Source: Desmodesmus armatus (Eukaryota; Chlorophyta; Chlorophyceae; Sphaeropleales; Scenedesmaceae). From it: a stretch of DNA of 64,000 bases. Every line of letters starts with the position of its first letter. Positions within the stretch are counted from its first letter, which is position 1. Made by a program: the position numbers and the translations under genes. The notes below the pieces were generated by a model that saw only the letters and a program-made list of their open reading frames with translations, ran no database searches and was not told where the DNA came from. Below are positions 11,443-24,800 of the stretch, piece by piece. The stretch spans positions 1,421,501-1,485,500 of the forward strand of contig VIIQ02000001.1 of the NCBI GenBank assembly GCA_007449985.2, read 5' to 3'.

Positions 11443-13512
11443 ATGCTGCTGTCCCAGCCTTATCTGCTGCTCCACATCCTGCCACAACTCACCAGACAAG
11501 ATGCCATCAGGCTCTCAGTAACATGTGATGCAGTGCACCGGACCTTTGTCCAGCTGCAGGCTTGCCCTACCCCTCTTTACACCCCAGCACCCCGCGTCGT
11601 CATCTGTGCTTCTGACAGCCAGCAGCTGCTCCTAATGCCCCTCACGCCCGAAGGACAGCCGTATATATGCCTCAGCAAGCAGCACAACCATCGCACCAGG
11701 CGTCAAACGGCCCCAAGTTGCCAGCTGCAGGCCATCAAGGGTCGCAGAGAGGGGTGCGTCGACCTCTTGCACGCAGCCTTGCAACAGGTCAGCCAAACCT
11801 TCAGGACATTCTTGCACCACCTCACTCTCTATGGCGCTTGTCTTTTGTGTCTCAGGCGAAGGCAATGGCTAACGGGGTTGGCCTTCAGTCCATATGATCT
11901 TGCCCTGTATGTGGCAGCATACAGTACAGGGACGACGCCTGCCTCTATCTTCAGGTTCAGCCCTGGCAACCTTAGGTATGTATGACAGGAAAGTAGCTCA
12001 TATTGAGTGTCCTAAAGTTGGGAGCATGCCATACATTATGTTTCCTTGCTGTACTGCCACCAGGCATTTGCTTGCAAGCCCAGTTCTCTTTGCTACCTTG
12101 ACTTTGTTGTCCAATGCAAAGCAGCAGCACCATCCCATGGCATAACATCACAGTATGTTTCTGCTGCTGCTGCTGCTGCTGCGCTGTAATGTATTGCAGG
12201 CCAGCAGGCTGTCTGGCGTCTGGCAGTGCCCTGTACAACCCTGAGGGGCTTGCATTTGCCAAGCAGGCCTGCTATGTGGTCTGTGCTGCCGACACGGACC
12301 GCAACTCTTCTGTTGTAGCATTTACTGCAGGCAGCGGCAGCACCCTGCAGGCAATGGAGCTGTCAGGCGATGCAGCATGGGGAATGGCTGCATGGGACCC
12401 ATCCACCTACCTTGCACACAGGCTTGCCGAGCATGCAGCACACTTGCAAGCAGCATGCCGCAAGCAGCAGCATGACCAGGAGCATGCTGCTGGTGCGCAC
12501 CACCAGCAGCAGCAGCAGCAGCATGACCAGCAGCATGCTGCTGGTGCGCAGCAGCAGCAGCAGCAGCAGCACAGTAACCCGCAAGCAGCCACCAATCAGA
12601 CAGGAGCAGGTGCTGCCAGTGGGGCTGCTGCACTTGAAGAGGAGGCCTTCAGGGCTGAGGCTGCGCAGGGTTGCCTGCTGGTTGCAGTGCAAGGTGATGT
12701 GCATAAGGACGACTACTGGGACCCTCCCGCAGGGCCTGCCAGTGGGGCATTACTGTGTGTGCCGCTGTCAGGGACTGGGCGCATGTCAGCGTGGAGGGAG
12801 TGGAGCAGGGTAAAGATCAAGCGGCCCAGTGGCATCACTTTCGACCACGCTGGTGAGTGCATCAGTCATGTGGGTGCAGGCCGTGTGGGGTTCTGCAGCG
12901 AGGCATGTTTTGTGTTTCCAGCACACACATCAGTGGTACTGCGTTGCCACCGTTCACCTCGACTACATGTCCAGCATTGCACGCCGCATGCAGGGAGTGC
13001 ACAGCGTGACACGGGGTTGCTGCTGGCCTGCAGGTCATGTGTGGACGACGTCCCTGGAACGGCTGCTGTTGCGCTTTGCTGGCCCCTGCCACTCAAACAG
13101 CGGCCACCTGCTGCAGACAGTAGACCTGGTGCAGCTGCTGCCGCCCTTTGCACGCCGACTGTTCCCCTTTGATGTACATGCTGCAGTACAGGTGCCGGCC
13201 TGCAGCAGTACGTGCCAGCACACTGCTAACTTGCAGGATGGTCAAGAGCACAGGGCAGGAGTTGGCGCTGCTCGGCAGGGTGGCAGCAGCCTTATGGTGG
13301 TGACGGTGCATGCAGGCTCGGAGGTGCCAGCAGCTGCAGCTGTGTTGAAATTAGATGAGTGTGAGTGCGTGGAGGGGCCCCAGGAAGCCAGTGCCCCTAC
13401 CCAAGAGGGGCACGTTTCCCTCGTGGGGTGCTGGCAGGACCGTCTGTTTCAGCAGCCAAACATGATCGCAATACAGGAGCCCTACAGACAGATGCAGCCT
13501 GCCCTGCAGTGA
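11443..13512 (+). CDS. F-box-like / beta-propeller-like protein with poly-Q tracts
   Basis: Three exons join in phase: 11443-11975, 12200-12852, 13034-13512 (about 554 residues). The N-terminus (PYLLLHILPQLTRQDAIRLS) resembles an F-box. Later segments look like blades of an NHL/SMP-30-type propeller: GLAFSPYDLALYVA, LYNPEGLAF, RPSGITFDHAG, then HVWTTSLERLLLRFAGP directly after the last junction. The middle of exon 2 has two CAG-encoded glutamine tracts (about 12508-12526 and 12551-12571) interleaved with QHDQxHAAGA repeats. If correct, it could be a substrate-recruiting subunit of an SCF ubiquitin ligase. The start is the first ATG after an in-frame stretch with no earlier ATG. The C-terminal 100 residues are low complexity and the true end is uncertain; further exons up to about 13863 are possible. 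Confidence 0.6.
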
Positions 13513-14373
13513 CTTGTTTGGGTGTTGGCTTTCCAGCCGTGGCATGCTGCGCATGCGTGTGTCAATTGGGTTTTCAGCCTTAGAATTTGCAGGCTGCAGA
13601 GTGTAGCATGCGGTGCTCAATGCCAGCCGCTGCTGCTGCACGGAGCTGGTGGTGTGGATTTCACTGGACGGGTGCCTGGTGATGTGTGTTCCAGTTCCTG
13701 TGTGTCCCATGGGCTGTGTGAGGTGTCCAGCATGGTACAGTGCTGCTCTGCTAGTGCTGTGAGGGACATTCATCTGCAGGCATATCCCCGTCCATACGGA
13801 AGCCCCACAGTATGCCACATCAAGAGCCTTGTGTGCTTTTCTTCTTCAACGCCACAACTCTGAGTGACACTGGGGGTGCCAGTCACTAACACTTGTTATT
13901 TATTGTCTCGCTCCTACATAGCCCGAGCCTCGACCTCAACAATGTTCAGCAAGCACACGTGTTACATCAAGCATTCGCGCATCAGTAGTAGTAGAAGCAG
14001 ACAGCTGTGTTGTAACTATGCAGCAGTACCAGTGGCTTGCAGGCCAGCTTCATGTCGTTGCCAAGGTTCCAGTCCGTCGTCAAACGCAACGAATACGCAA
14101 AACTAAGCAGATGTTTGTCCTGTATGGCTTGTGCTCACCCAGCGGCAGACACCCAGCAGCTGGTTCTGGCAGCCAGTACAGTGCAGAAGCCATTGTTGAG
14201 CAGGCAGCTGACTCGTCCAGAAACAGCAGGTCCTACGGCTAGTACAACGCGGTGTTTGCGATATCATTTCATCACATAGGCTAAGGGAGATGCAGCTGAA
14301 GGCAGTGCGACAGACAAGTCAGCTGGAAGGGATGGGAGCAGCAGGCGTCAGTGACAGTACAAGCAAAGGAAAA
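13513..14373. other. Flank 3' of the F-box-like gene, no gene seen
   Basis: Probable 3' UTR and spacer. TGTAA, the usual chlorophyte poly(A) signal, occurs near 14010. Open frames are short and lack family features. Confidence 0.35.
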
Positions 14374-14509
14374 GGTAAGTGCTAGCATGGGTCCAGGAGC
14401 AGAGGTGAGTGCTAGCATAGGGCTGAAAGCAGGTGAGTGCTAGCATAGGGCTAGGAGCAGGTGAGTGATAGGATAGGGCTGGGAGCAGGTGAGTGATAGC
14501 ATAGGGCTT
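14374..14509 (+). repeat. Short minisatellite, about 27-bp unit
   Basis: About five tandem copies of a unit like GGTGAGTGATAGCATAGGGC followed by a variable GGAGCA segment, directly before the large array. The same GTGAGTG(A/C)-AGTATGGGG sequence reappears as the spacer of the large units, so the short repeat may be the seed of the larger one. Confidence 0.75.
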
Positions 14510-16818
14510 TGAAAGCAGCAGCTGGCCCATCAACAGCAGCAGCAGCAACACGCAAAAGGCTGGTCGTGGCTACAGCGGGTGGTGGGCTGGGTTCCACTGT
14601 AGGCTCCTTTTTCGGGCCGCCCACCACCACGCCACGACTGACACCATGCCTGCCCAGCCACAACTGTGTCACTGTGTTCTGAGGGGGTCCCACGATCCCC
14701 ACAGGACGCAGTGCATGCACCTGGCTGGGAGTGCATCTGGAGCAGCAGATTAGTGACAGTATGGGGTTAGCACAATGTGAGTGATAGTATGGGGTTGGGA
14801 GCAGGGCAGCAACAGCAACAGTAGCAACACACGCAAAAGGCTGGTCGTGGCTACAGCGGGTGGTGGGCTGGGTTCCACTGTAGGCTCCTCTTTCGGGCCG
14901 CCCACCACCACGCCATGACTGACACCATGCCTGCCCAGCCACAACTGTGTCACTGTGTTCTGAGGGGGTCTCAGGATCCCCACAGGACGCAGTGCATACA
15001 CCTGGCTGGGAGTGCTTCAAGAGCAGCAAATCAGTGACAGTACGGGGTTTTAGGATCAGGTGAGTGACAGTATAGGGTTTGTAGCCGGCACAGCAGCAGC
15101 AGCAGCAACATGCGCACAGGCCGGTTGTGGCTACAGCGGGTGGTGGGCTGGGTTCCACTGTAGGCTCCTCTTTCGGGCCGCCCACCACCACGCCATGACT
15201 GACATCATGCCTGCCCAGCCACAACTGTGTCACTGTGTTCTGAGGGGGTCTCACGACCCCCACAGGACGCAGTGCATGCACCTGGCTGGAAATGCTTTTG
15301 GAGGAGCAAATCAGTGGCAGTATGGGGTTAGCATAAGGTGAGTGACAGTCTGGGGTTAAGAGCTGGCGCAGCAACAGCAGCAACAACACACGCAAAAGGC
15401 TGGTCGTGGCTACAGCGGGTGGTGGGCTGGGTTCCACTGTAGGCTCCTCTTTCGGGCCGCCCACCACCACGCCGCAACTGACACCATGCCTGCCCAGCCA
15501 CAATTGTGTCACTGTGTTCTGGAGGGGTCTCACGATCCCCACAGGACGCAGTGCATGCACCTGGCTGGGAGTGCTTTTGAAGCAGCAAATCAGTGACAGT
15601 ATGGGGTTAGCATAAGGTGAGTGACAGTATGGGGTTAGTATTCGACGCAGCAACGGCAGCAGCAACACACGCGCACAGGCTGGTCGTGGCTACAGCGGGT
15701 GGTGGGCTGGGTTCCACTGTAGGCTCCTCTTTCGGGCCGCCCACCACCACGCCATGACTGACACCATGCCTGCCCAGCCACAATTGTGTCACTGTGTTCT
15801 GAGGGGGTCCCACGATCCCCACAGGATGCAGTGCATGCACCTGGCTGGGAGTGCGCCTAAAGCAGCATATCAAGGTGAATGTTGGTGTAGGTTCAGAGTC
15901 ATGTAAGTGCTAGTATGGGGTGGAAATCAGAAGCTAGCGCAGCAACAGCAACATCAGCAGCAGCAGCAACACACCCAACAGGCTGGTCGTGGCTACAGCG
16001 GGTGGTGGGCTGGGTTCCACTGTAGGCTCCTCTTTTGGGCCGCCCACCACCACGCCATGACTGACACCATGCCTGCCCAGCCACAATTGTGTCACTGTGT
16101 TCTGAGGGGGTCCCACGATCCCCACAGGATGCAGTGCATGCACCTGGCTGGGAGTGCGCCTTTAGCAGCATATCAAGGTGAATGTTGGTGTAGGTTCAGA
16201 GTCATGTAAGTGCTAGTATGGGGTGGAAATCAGAAGCTAGCGCAGCAACAGCAACATCAGCAGCAGCAGCAACACACACACAGGCTGGTCGTGGCTACAG
16301 CGGGTGGTGGGCTGGGTTCCACTGTAGGCTCCTCTTTCGGGCCGCCCACCACCACGCCATGACTGACACATGCCTGCCCAGCCACAACTGTATCACTGCG
16401 TTCTGAGGGGGTCTCCCAATCCCCACAGGATGCAGTGCATGCACCTGGCTGGTAGTGCGTCTCAAGCAGCATGACAAAGTGAGTGTTGGTGTAGAGTCAG
16501 GTAAGTGCTAGTACGGGGTGAGGATCAGAAGCCAGCATAGCAACAGCAACAGCAGCAGCAACATGCGCACAGGCTGGTCGTGGCTACAGGGGGTGGTGGG
16601 CTGGGTTCCACTGTAGGCTCCTCTTTCGGGCCGCCCACCACCACGCCATGACTGACACATGCCTGCCCAGCCACAACTGTATCACTGTGTTCTGGAGGGG
16701 TCTCATGATCCCCACAGGGTGCAGTGCATGCACCTGGCTGGGATGCTTCTTTAGCAGCATATTAGTGACAGTATGGGGTTAGCATAAGGTGAGTGACAGT
16801 ATGGGGTTAGTTGCCGGC

Positions 16819-16858
<40 letters not shown>

Positions 16859-17124
16859 CAACAACACACGCAAAAGGCTGGTCGTGGCTACAGAGGGTGG
16901 TGGGCTGGGTTCCACTGTAGGCTCCTTTTTCGGGCCGCCCACCACCACGCCATGACTGACACCATGCCTGCCCAGCCACACCTGTGTCACTGTGTTCTGA
17001 GGGGGTCTCAGGATCCCCACAGGATGCAGTGCATGCACCTGGCTGGGAGTGCTTTGGGAGCAGCATATTAGTGACAGTATGGGGTTAGCATAAGGTGAGT
17101 GACAGTATGGGGTTAGTTGCCGGC

Positions 17125-17158
<34 letters not shown>

Positions 17159-17370
17159 CAACAACACACGCAAAAGGCTGGTCGTGGCTACAGAGGGTGG
17201 TGGGCTGGGTTCCACTGTAGGCTCCTTTTTCGGGCCGCCCACCACCACGCCATGACTGACACCATGCCTGCCCAGCCACACCTGTGTCACTGTGTTCTGA
17301 GGGGGTCCCACGATCCCCACAGGATGCAGTGCATGCACCTGGCTGGGGGTGCTTCTTTAGAAGCATATCA
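14510..17370 (+). repeat. Ten-copy tandem array, 280-305-bp units
   Basis: The core motif GGCTGGTCGTGGCTACAG (a diverged form in copy 3) recurs at about 14561, 14841, 15121, 15401, 15681, 15983, 16285, 16574, 16879 and 17179. Spacing is 280 bp for the first five units, then 289-305. Each unit has a variable CAG/CAA tract (longest in copies 9 and 10), a conserved block of about 170 bp, and a spacer with GTGAGTGACAGTATGGGG. Within the block, GGTGGTGGGC and GCCCACCACC can pair as a stem. The 280-bp period is not a multiple of three and changes between copies are not biased to third positions, so the long open frames crossing it on both strands are not coding. Confidence 0.9.
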
Positions 17371-17636
17371 AGGTGAGTGCTGGTGCAGGTTTAGAGTCAG
17401 GTCAGTGCTAGTATGGGGGATGCGTTCTAAAGTGCAGTCAGGATCAGAAGTCCCCAGCGCAGCGACAGCACCAGATGCCGGTACTTACATGCATGCCCCC
17501 GTCAGCTTGTTGCATTGCACTACCTGCTTGCTGTCTTCCACACTGCATCACACTTGGCCTGTGAGAGCAGCTCCGGGTGGAGCTGTCTGAGGCGTTCCCC
17601 CGTGGCCAATGAGGGCAGTGCCCGAGGCTCACGTTA

Positions 17637-17716
17637 GCCTGGTAGCTCAATGGCTCAGAGCACCCCGGCACTTCCTGGTGCTGGGGAGGTGGCGGGTTCG
17701 ATTCCCGCCCCAGGCA
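17637..17716 (+). tRNA. tRNA-like element with expanded anticodon arm (pseudo-tRNA or SINE head)
   Basis: An 80-nt cloverleaf-like sequence. The acceptor pairs GCCTGG with CCAGGC (seventh pair mismatched). The D arm is GCTCAATGGCTCAGAGC; the T arm is GCGGG-TTCGATT-CCCGC, with a five-base variable loop before it. Both internal Pol III promoter boxes are good: TAGCTCAATGG (A box) and GGTTCGATTCC (B box, exact). The anticodon arm is abnormal: CCCCGGCAC pairs with GTGCTGGGG around a six-base loop, so no seven-base loop with U33 exists and no anticodon can be assigned. No nearby T-run terminator. I favour a tRNA-derived element over a decoding tRNA. Confidence 0.5.
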
Positions 17717-18860
17717 AATCAAGTCAGAGGGGGGGGGGATGGCTGGATGCGGTCATTGCCTTGAAGGACACCCTATATGTGTATGATCGTGGAAGGCATG
17801 TCCCAGTGCTGCGAGAAGTCATATGGCGCCGCGTCCTGCTGCACTGATAGGATCAGGGTTTGGAGGCTGCTTGGGTGCCGCTGTAAGGTTTTGATTTGAG
17901 CTGCCCACGATTGCACACTGACGATCACATGCCTTCACACTTGTCTGCACTTGTGCTGTGTTGCTACACCAGGTTCCATTCTGCCCCCCACAGCACAGCA
18001 TTTGCGGCAGTTAGTTTTGTGGTTGAGCAACGGCATCAGGGTTGGTGGTGCGTCACTTGGTTCAATTGGTTGCACAGCTCCCAGCGGCCAGTGTACACAG
18101 CCAGTTGACTACACGGGGCTTAGTGAGGTGTGCGTGCATGGCCAGAAGTAGAGACGCAGGTGATCAACCTTTACTTCAAAACATCTTGTCATGTGTAATT
18201 CCCTCTACTGCGACAGAGATGTATGTAGCTTCAGCAAGCGCATCAGCACCATTTACACACAAACGCTTGTGTATTGTCAAGGTGTAACACCTTGAAGATG
18301 AAGCACAAATCCCCCTCTGCAGCACATGCCGGACTGCTGCCATGACATACTTGTTTGCAGTGTTGGAAGATATATCAGCCCAACCCAAGCTTTGTCATAT
18401 GCATGCATGGCCAAACTCCCTTTCAAGTGTGTAGACACAGGGAGTGTATTGTATTACAACTGCTGGAATCACGAACAACTGACAACTGCCAACCATACTC
18501 TCAACCACCCTGCAGCTGTTTGATGCGGCGCATAACATCAGGATTGGTACGGCTGCTCATGCGGATATCATGCGTAGATAGCCATACGAGCACACAAACA
18601 ATGTGGCACGTATCAATCAAATGATCACCGCGACTTGCCGGGTGGTTCACCCCACATCTCAACGCACCACACTTCAAGCACAAACTTGACAAGCAGGACA
18701 GCAAGTCTGCTGATTGCTGCAAGTGCGCAAGAGCACAGCACGCAAGCTTCACTACCAAAAGACAGCCAGATATCATGCAATGACCATCAACTCAAAATGC
18801 ACGCATGCACCAGACCACCGCATGGGCTTCCAATCTGAAAGCTGTACAGACAACAGTTGC
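17717..18860. other. Spacer downstream of the LEA-like gene, no gene seen
   Basis: Contains a G-run at about 17730. A short inverted pair at about 18281-18297 (CAAGGTGTAACACCTTG) makes a small hairpin. No coding exon, second tRNA or mobile element is supported. Confidence 0.35.
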
Positions 18861-21800
18861 TTACTGCTGCAGCTGTGCCTGCCTCTGCCTCAACATGTCC
18901 TCTGTGTTGGTTGGGATCTCTGCAGGGGGCACCTGAATGTTCTCTGTCACCTGGGCAGCCTTCTCCTGGGCAGCCGCCAGCTGCACAGGCAATGCAAACA
19001 CAGCACAGCATATCCAGCAATTAAGTTGGTGAGGTACAGCACTAAGGCCTGGAGGTAGGACCCCACCCACAGGGACTGTAACATGCCATGAATCTATCTA
19101 GCCAGCTACAGTCCATACAGGGCCTGATACAACACCAAGGCTGACCATGTCACAGCCTCGATTGGCTTGATACCAGCAACAAGAGATAGAGCTGAAGCAG
19201 TCCAGTCATGATAGGTGGGCTTGGCAGCTATGTAATACGAACATACCTGCTGCTTAGCTGCCTCCACAGTGGTCTCCACAGTACTCTCAATGTGGCCAGC
19301 AGTCAGGCCAGCAGCACGGGCAGTATCATCTAGCCCAGCCTGCAGACACAAACACACACAAGCAGAACAATCTCATTAAGCGCCGTATTGCTCCTGCATG
19401 GGGCATGTCTTGAACAGTACCAAGCCGCGTTTGCATACTGCCGCCAGGCTGGAGGTTGTGCAGCAGTTGTGCATAGATATCTACAGCTGTGAAACACCAG
19501 CCCTACTTCGCTGCTGGCACCACAAACTGCAGCAGCGCGCGCATGCAGCACACACACATGGTTTCATGCAGGTGCCACAGCTTAAAATCCTCCTTATTAA
19601 CAGGAGGTGTCCGACATGTGTGCACACCCTGCACATCCCAGTGTACCTGCAGGCGGGCCTTGATTGTTTCCTTTGTGTCTGCTGCACGTGCCCTCAACTC
19701 CTCAGTGTCAGCACCAGCAGGGGCAGCAGCAGTGCTGGTGGTTGTGGGTGCGCGCTTGACTGCAGGAGCCTGAGGCTCTGAGGGAGCAGCAGCACGTCCA
19801 GACAGCTGCTCAGCACCAACAGGCTCAAAGCCCTGGGCGGGACCTGGGGTGGCGGTAAGAGCAGCAACAAGACAGGTGTACAGCAAGAGTTTTGAAAACT
19901 TTGCTTACCACTCTGTACAATGAATCATGTGTGCTGGCTGCTTAGTATATCACAGGCTCCGCCAGACCAAGCCATGTGGCAGCACTGCTGGCACGACAAT
20001 GACTGTGAACTGACCGTTGGCATGCGATTGACAACTAGGCATGCACTAATTAGCAGCCTCCTGCTAACACACAGCAATGCGTGCAGTGCTGCTAGGCTCT
20101 CCTAAATTAGTCACCTGTGAGTGCTGCTGTTGACTCATCAAAGGCACCCTCCCGCTCAAAGGGCCCCAGCAGTGCCCCCAGCAGGCCCTTGGCAGCACCA
20201 CCAACACTGGACAGCACACTGCCAGCAGTGGCACCAGCTGCAGGCACACAGACACAAATCATGCACACACATGTTATACACATATGCATGCTGAAGGCTG
20301 ACACTGACCCTTGGTGAAGGCTCTTGGCACAATCTGCAAATAACTTGCAGATTGGGTGACTGACGAGCCATGTCTAGCTCCTCACTTGTGCAGCATCTGT
20401 GTCAGTCGCACTGCCTGGCAGGAGTACAGCAGCCGTGTCATGTAACAGACATGTGACTGTATAGCACAAGCAGAACCACAAGCAGCTGCACGTATGCTGC
20501 TGAGGTTGCAGAACTCACCCTTCTCCCCAGCACGAGCTGCAGCATCCTGCGCCTCAGTCATGCGCTCAGCACCAGCACCAACCACATACCCAGTTCCCTC
20601 AGCCACTGCATCCACACCCTCCAGCACTGCCTCACCAGCCCTGTTTGCTGTATCACGCACACTGTCACCAGCCCTGCTTGCTGTATCACGCACGCTGTCA
20701 TCTGCCGTGCTTGCTGTGTCCTGGGCAGCTGCTGCTGTCTCACGGGTCTTGTCCCCCGCCCTGTTTGCTGCATCCTTCACACTGTCTCCTGCACGCTGTG
20801 CAGCACCCTTGGCAGAGTCTGCGGTGTGCTGTGCTGCGTCACGTGTACGGTCTGCTGTGTCACGTGCTGAGTCGCCGACGCGCTGTGCTGTGTCCTGCAC
20901 TGCCTGCTTGGCATCACGGGCTGAGTCCTTGGCACGCTGACTGGCATCTGATGCTGTGCCTGCGACAGCGTCTGCTGCCTGAGACACCTCCATAGACACA
21001 ACCTCACCTGAGCAGACGGAAGGACACAAAGATGAATGAGCAGCAGGAGCAGTTAGTGTCTTGTTCAATGACGACGGTTATGTTGAAGCAAGAACTCAAG
21101 CCTGGACCTGAGCAGTGTCGACGGTGTCACCGTGAATCTGCTAGCAGGATTTGCAGCACTGCAAATCCCCCCGGCAAATAGGGCAAACCCAAGCCGATGC
21201 TGCATTCCTATCAGCTATACAATACAAATCCTGTGTCTTAAACAGGCAAAAGCCAGACATTGACAAGAGCTGTACGCCAGACTTGAGCAAGGCTCAGCAC
21301 TGCCTGGAATCACTCACCACTTGCGCGTGCAGTGTCAGCAGCCTCTGCCACAAAGCCCTTGACAGAGTCAACAGCGCCGCCAGCCTTGCCTGCAGCCTTG
21401 TCAGCAGCGTGCTGCACACCCTCACCTGCATGTGCACACCACAACAATTTCCCCAACAATGTAGCCAACGCCAAGCCCACAGTGACACCAGCTGCAGCAG
21501 CCAGATCCTACCACCCCTTCTGCCAGTAGCAAGTTGGCAACAAATCTGGCAAGCAGCCTGCTGCCTGGTGACTTAGTGCCACATAACTAGTTGCTGACTG
21601 TCATCCTTCCCCGCGCCTGCCAATGTCAGCAACAAGCCCATCAATGTACACATGCATGCGCATGCATGACTTAGGCTTGCTCTTTCGCAACCTTTGGAAT
21701 GAGTCAAACACAGTATGATCTCACTGCAAGCAGCCACATGCCTGGCAAACACGACTGGCAGTGCTCAAAGCTGCGCACACCACACATCCTCCTTTAGCTA

Positions 21801-24800
21801 CTTTGCCCCTACCTGCAGCTTTGCCCTCCATCTTCACCACCTCCTTGGCAGACTGTGCTGTGGCCTTAGCCTCCTGGCCCACGCCCTTCACAGCATCACC
21901 AGCGGCAGTGCTGCTGCCGCTGCTGCCAGCAGTTGCAGAAGCAGTACCTTGCTCCTTGTCATGCTTCCACTCATTGTAGGACCTGCAAGTGCAGCCACAC
22001 GCACATGCAGCAGCTGATTGTGTGGCCGATCAGACAGCATGTGCTGTAGTTGATGCCACACTTGTGACTGTGCCACTGCTGGCTTTGCAAAGGAAACTAA
22101 GCAGTCACTATCGACTCTGTTGCCTTCGCAGCATGTTGCAAACTTTGCAACCATCCGCTGTTGTTGAGATGGGTGGCTGCCACTGGAAGTGTGGCCAATA
22201 CACTACCAGCAGCAACCGTCAATCTCAACAACAGGGGATGGCTGCCAATGGTACATGCTGCCGCTGCACTGCCAGCAGTGCTGACAAAGCATGCAGATAC
22301 AAAATACAATTGCAAGTGCAGTTGATCAAAAGCGTCACTTACGCAGCCAGCTCCTTGGCGCGGGTGGCATCACTGGCATCTGACACCATGGGTCCAATGA
22401 CCTGCGAGCAACACCAAACACAGCATCATGCATCATTGACGAGCGCTACATCATGCATGAATGTCCACTTGCTGCCGCGTGGTGATTTTGGCAGCAAGCC
22501 AACACATCCTGACGTCAGGTCACAGCCAGTTTTGACCAAGGACACAACCTGACACCATTTTGTGTTGCGCTTTTGGTCCAAGTTGGTCAAACATGCCTTC
22601 GGGATGTGCACTACCAACTGCTATGGACCCTGCCAAACTACTGGACAATGTGGACTGCATTCCAGGTGACTGAGCACAAGCTCTCCGAGACTTAGGGGGA
22701 GCTGTTGATGAGTCATCAACAGCTCCCCCCTACCCTGCCAGCGGCTTGCCCTCACCTTGTCACCCAGTGTCTCGCGCTTGTGTGCAGGATTGCCAATGGC
22801 AGCCATGCGCTGCTCCTGAAGCTCCTGCAATAACACAGAGCAGGAGGAAAGCCTTATAGATAGTGCAGTTGCATCAACCACCAAGCCAGGATGATCAACA
22901 CCCCAGATTTGTCTGACGCACTACAACCAGAGCATAAAAGCTGTACAATGTAGAACCTTGATGCCTGGCTGAGCATGAAGTGGGTGTGGACTTGGCAGAG
23001 TGTGCTATATGTAACTCCAAGTACACCGCCACCAGTGCAGAACCACTTTGCCACCAATGATGCACGTGTGCACTGGAGTCTGTGTGACATTGATAACAAG
23101 TCATGAATTGTTGCCAGGCGTACCTGCACGGCGTTGTGGTCAGTGACAATGTCTCCCATCTGCTCCATCTGCTTCTCCACACGCTCAACAGCAGCCTGCA
23201 AAGAGACACACAAGCCACACAAATCATAACACAACGCACAGCCCCACATGTTGGCATTTGATAGTTCATGTCAACCGGCCTGGTACAAGTCTCTTCCCAT
23301 CAAGGTGTACAAAACAAACCCACTATAGTGTTATACGGATGCACAAAGTATCCATTTTGCCTGGCAAGTAGGGTATGCACCCATATTCAGAGTTGCCCAT
23401 CTGACCAACTGCCCATCAGACATTTACAGAAAGCTGGCAGCAGCACACCCAACCTGGCAGGGCTGACCTGTGACTTGGCAGTGCGCTCCTCTGCAGAAAG
23501 GAAATCGCCGTGGTGTGTGATGTTGTGGCCCAGCTCCTTGGTCTGCAGCAGTACGAGTGTTTGGCAAGCATGCATTACAGATTGACCGGCAGATTAGAAA
23601 CCCCAAATGCTGCTGAAACAGCACAACTAGCAAACTGACATATGACTGTGCAGCCTCAACAGATAACCCTCCATCATGGAGATGATCTGTTGGTGCGGCC
23701 AATGCTCCCCACCACTGATACTCTATCTGCAGACACCTCAAAGTCACTCTGACTGTACTGAGTACTGGGTACTGCCAGTGTCTGCACCAGTCCTGTGGCA
23801 CAGGACGATCAGCTGCTACAGCAGCAACACCAACCTTGTCCACAATATGTCCAGCCACGCCTGCCACAACCTCTCCAGCAGTGCCCAGGGCTGATGCAGC
23901 AGCCGCAGGGGCACGGGTCACAGCATCAGCAGCGTTTTCAGCCTCAAGCTGAGTGTAGTACTGCAGGAGACATCAGCAACGGGGGCAGCAGTGCACAGCA
24001 TTCATAATCATGAATAGTAATAAACTGCGTGAGTTGCAAAAAAGCCCAACCGACGCACTGCACACGACGCAGGCTCTTATGACTGCTGCTGTTCGGTGAT
24101 TTGGGGCAATGCAAGTGCGCGGTACATACCACCATACCACTCCTGCACTAAACGAGCAGACTAGTGAGCAAGCACAAACCAAACAGCCCTCAGGTAATTT
24201 GTGATTACAATCACCACTGTGTCCCGGTGAACACTCACCGCCAGTCCATCAGGCTTGTTGTCGCTGCTCTTGCCCTTGAGGTTGTTGGGGTCTGCTGCCG
24301 CCTCCTCACTGCTGGTGGTGACAGTGTCACTAATCACCTGCACACGAACACACACACACACAAGATGATGGTTAGTGCATTGGCTGGATGCACTCCCTGT
24401 GTCTACACACATGTCACCGCCTGTACCAAAGTAGTTTGATGCGACCATCGCCTCGCATCATCCAAGCCTTGGATGACAGTGTCCCCATTATGAGCAGGCA
24501 AATGTACCAAGGAGCTGAAAGAGCTTTACCGGCCAGACACTGATAAGGCGGAAGAGGGAACTGCTATGATTCACACACCCAGCTCATACAGCATTTCGCC
24601 TACCTTGCCCAGGCGCTCTGCCTTATCCTTGTAGAACTGGGAAGATGAGGGGTCACTGTCAGGGGGGATCTGCAGGACAGTCGCAGACAGACAGGACGTT
24701 TCAAAAGAAGCATCGAGACTGGGACCAAAAACACGGATAACTGCTTTGTTCATCCTGGCATGCTTCCTGCTTTTTAGCAAAACACCTAGACAAGTACTGG

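Noticed and set aside
13192..13237. Possible 46-bp intron in the F-box-like gene
   Set aside because: Borders fit, but it is shorter than every other intron here and the frame stays open through it.
14451..15668. 405-codon open frame on the minus strand within the tandem array
   Set aside because: It is a product of the repeat: the 280-bp period is not divisible by three, the reading switches frame from unit to unit, and CTG runs give poly-Leu. Similar frames exist on the other strand.
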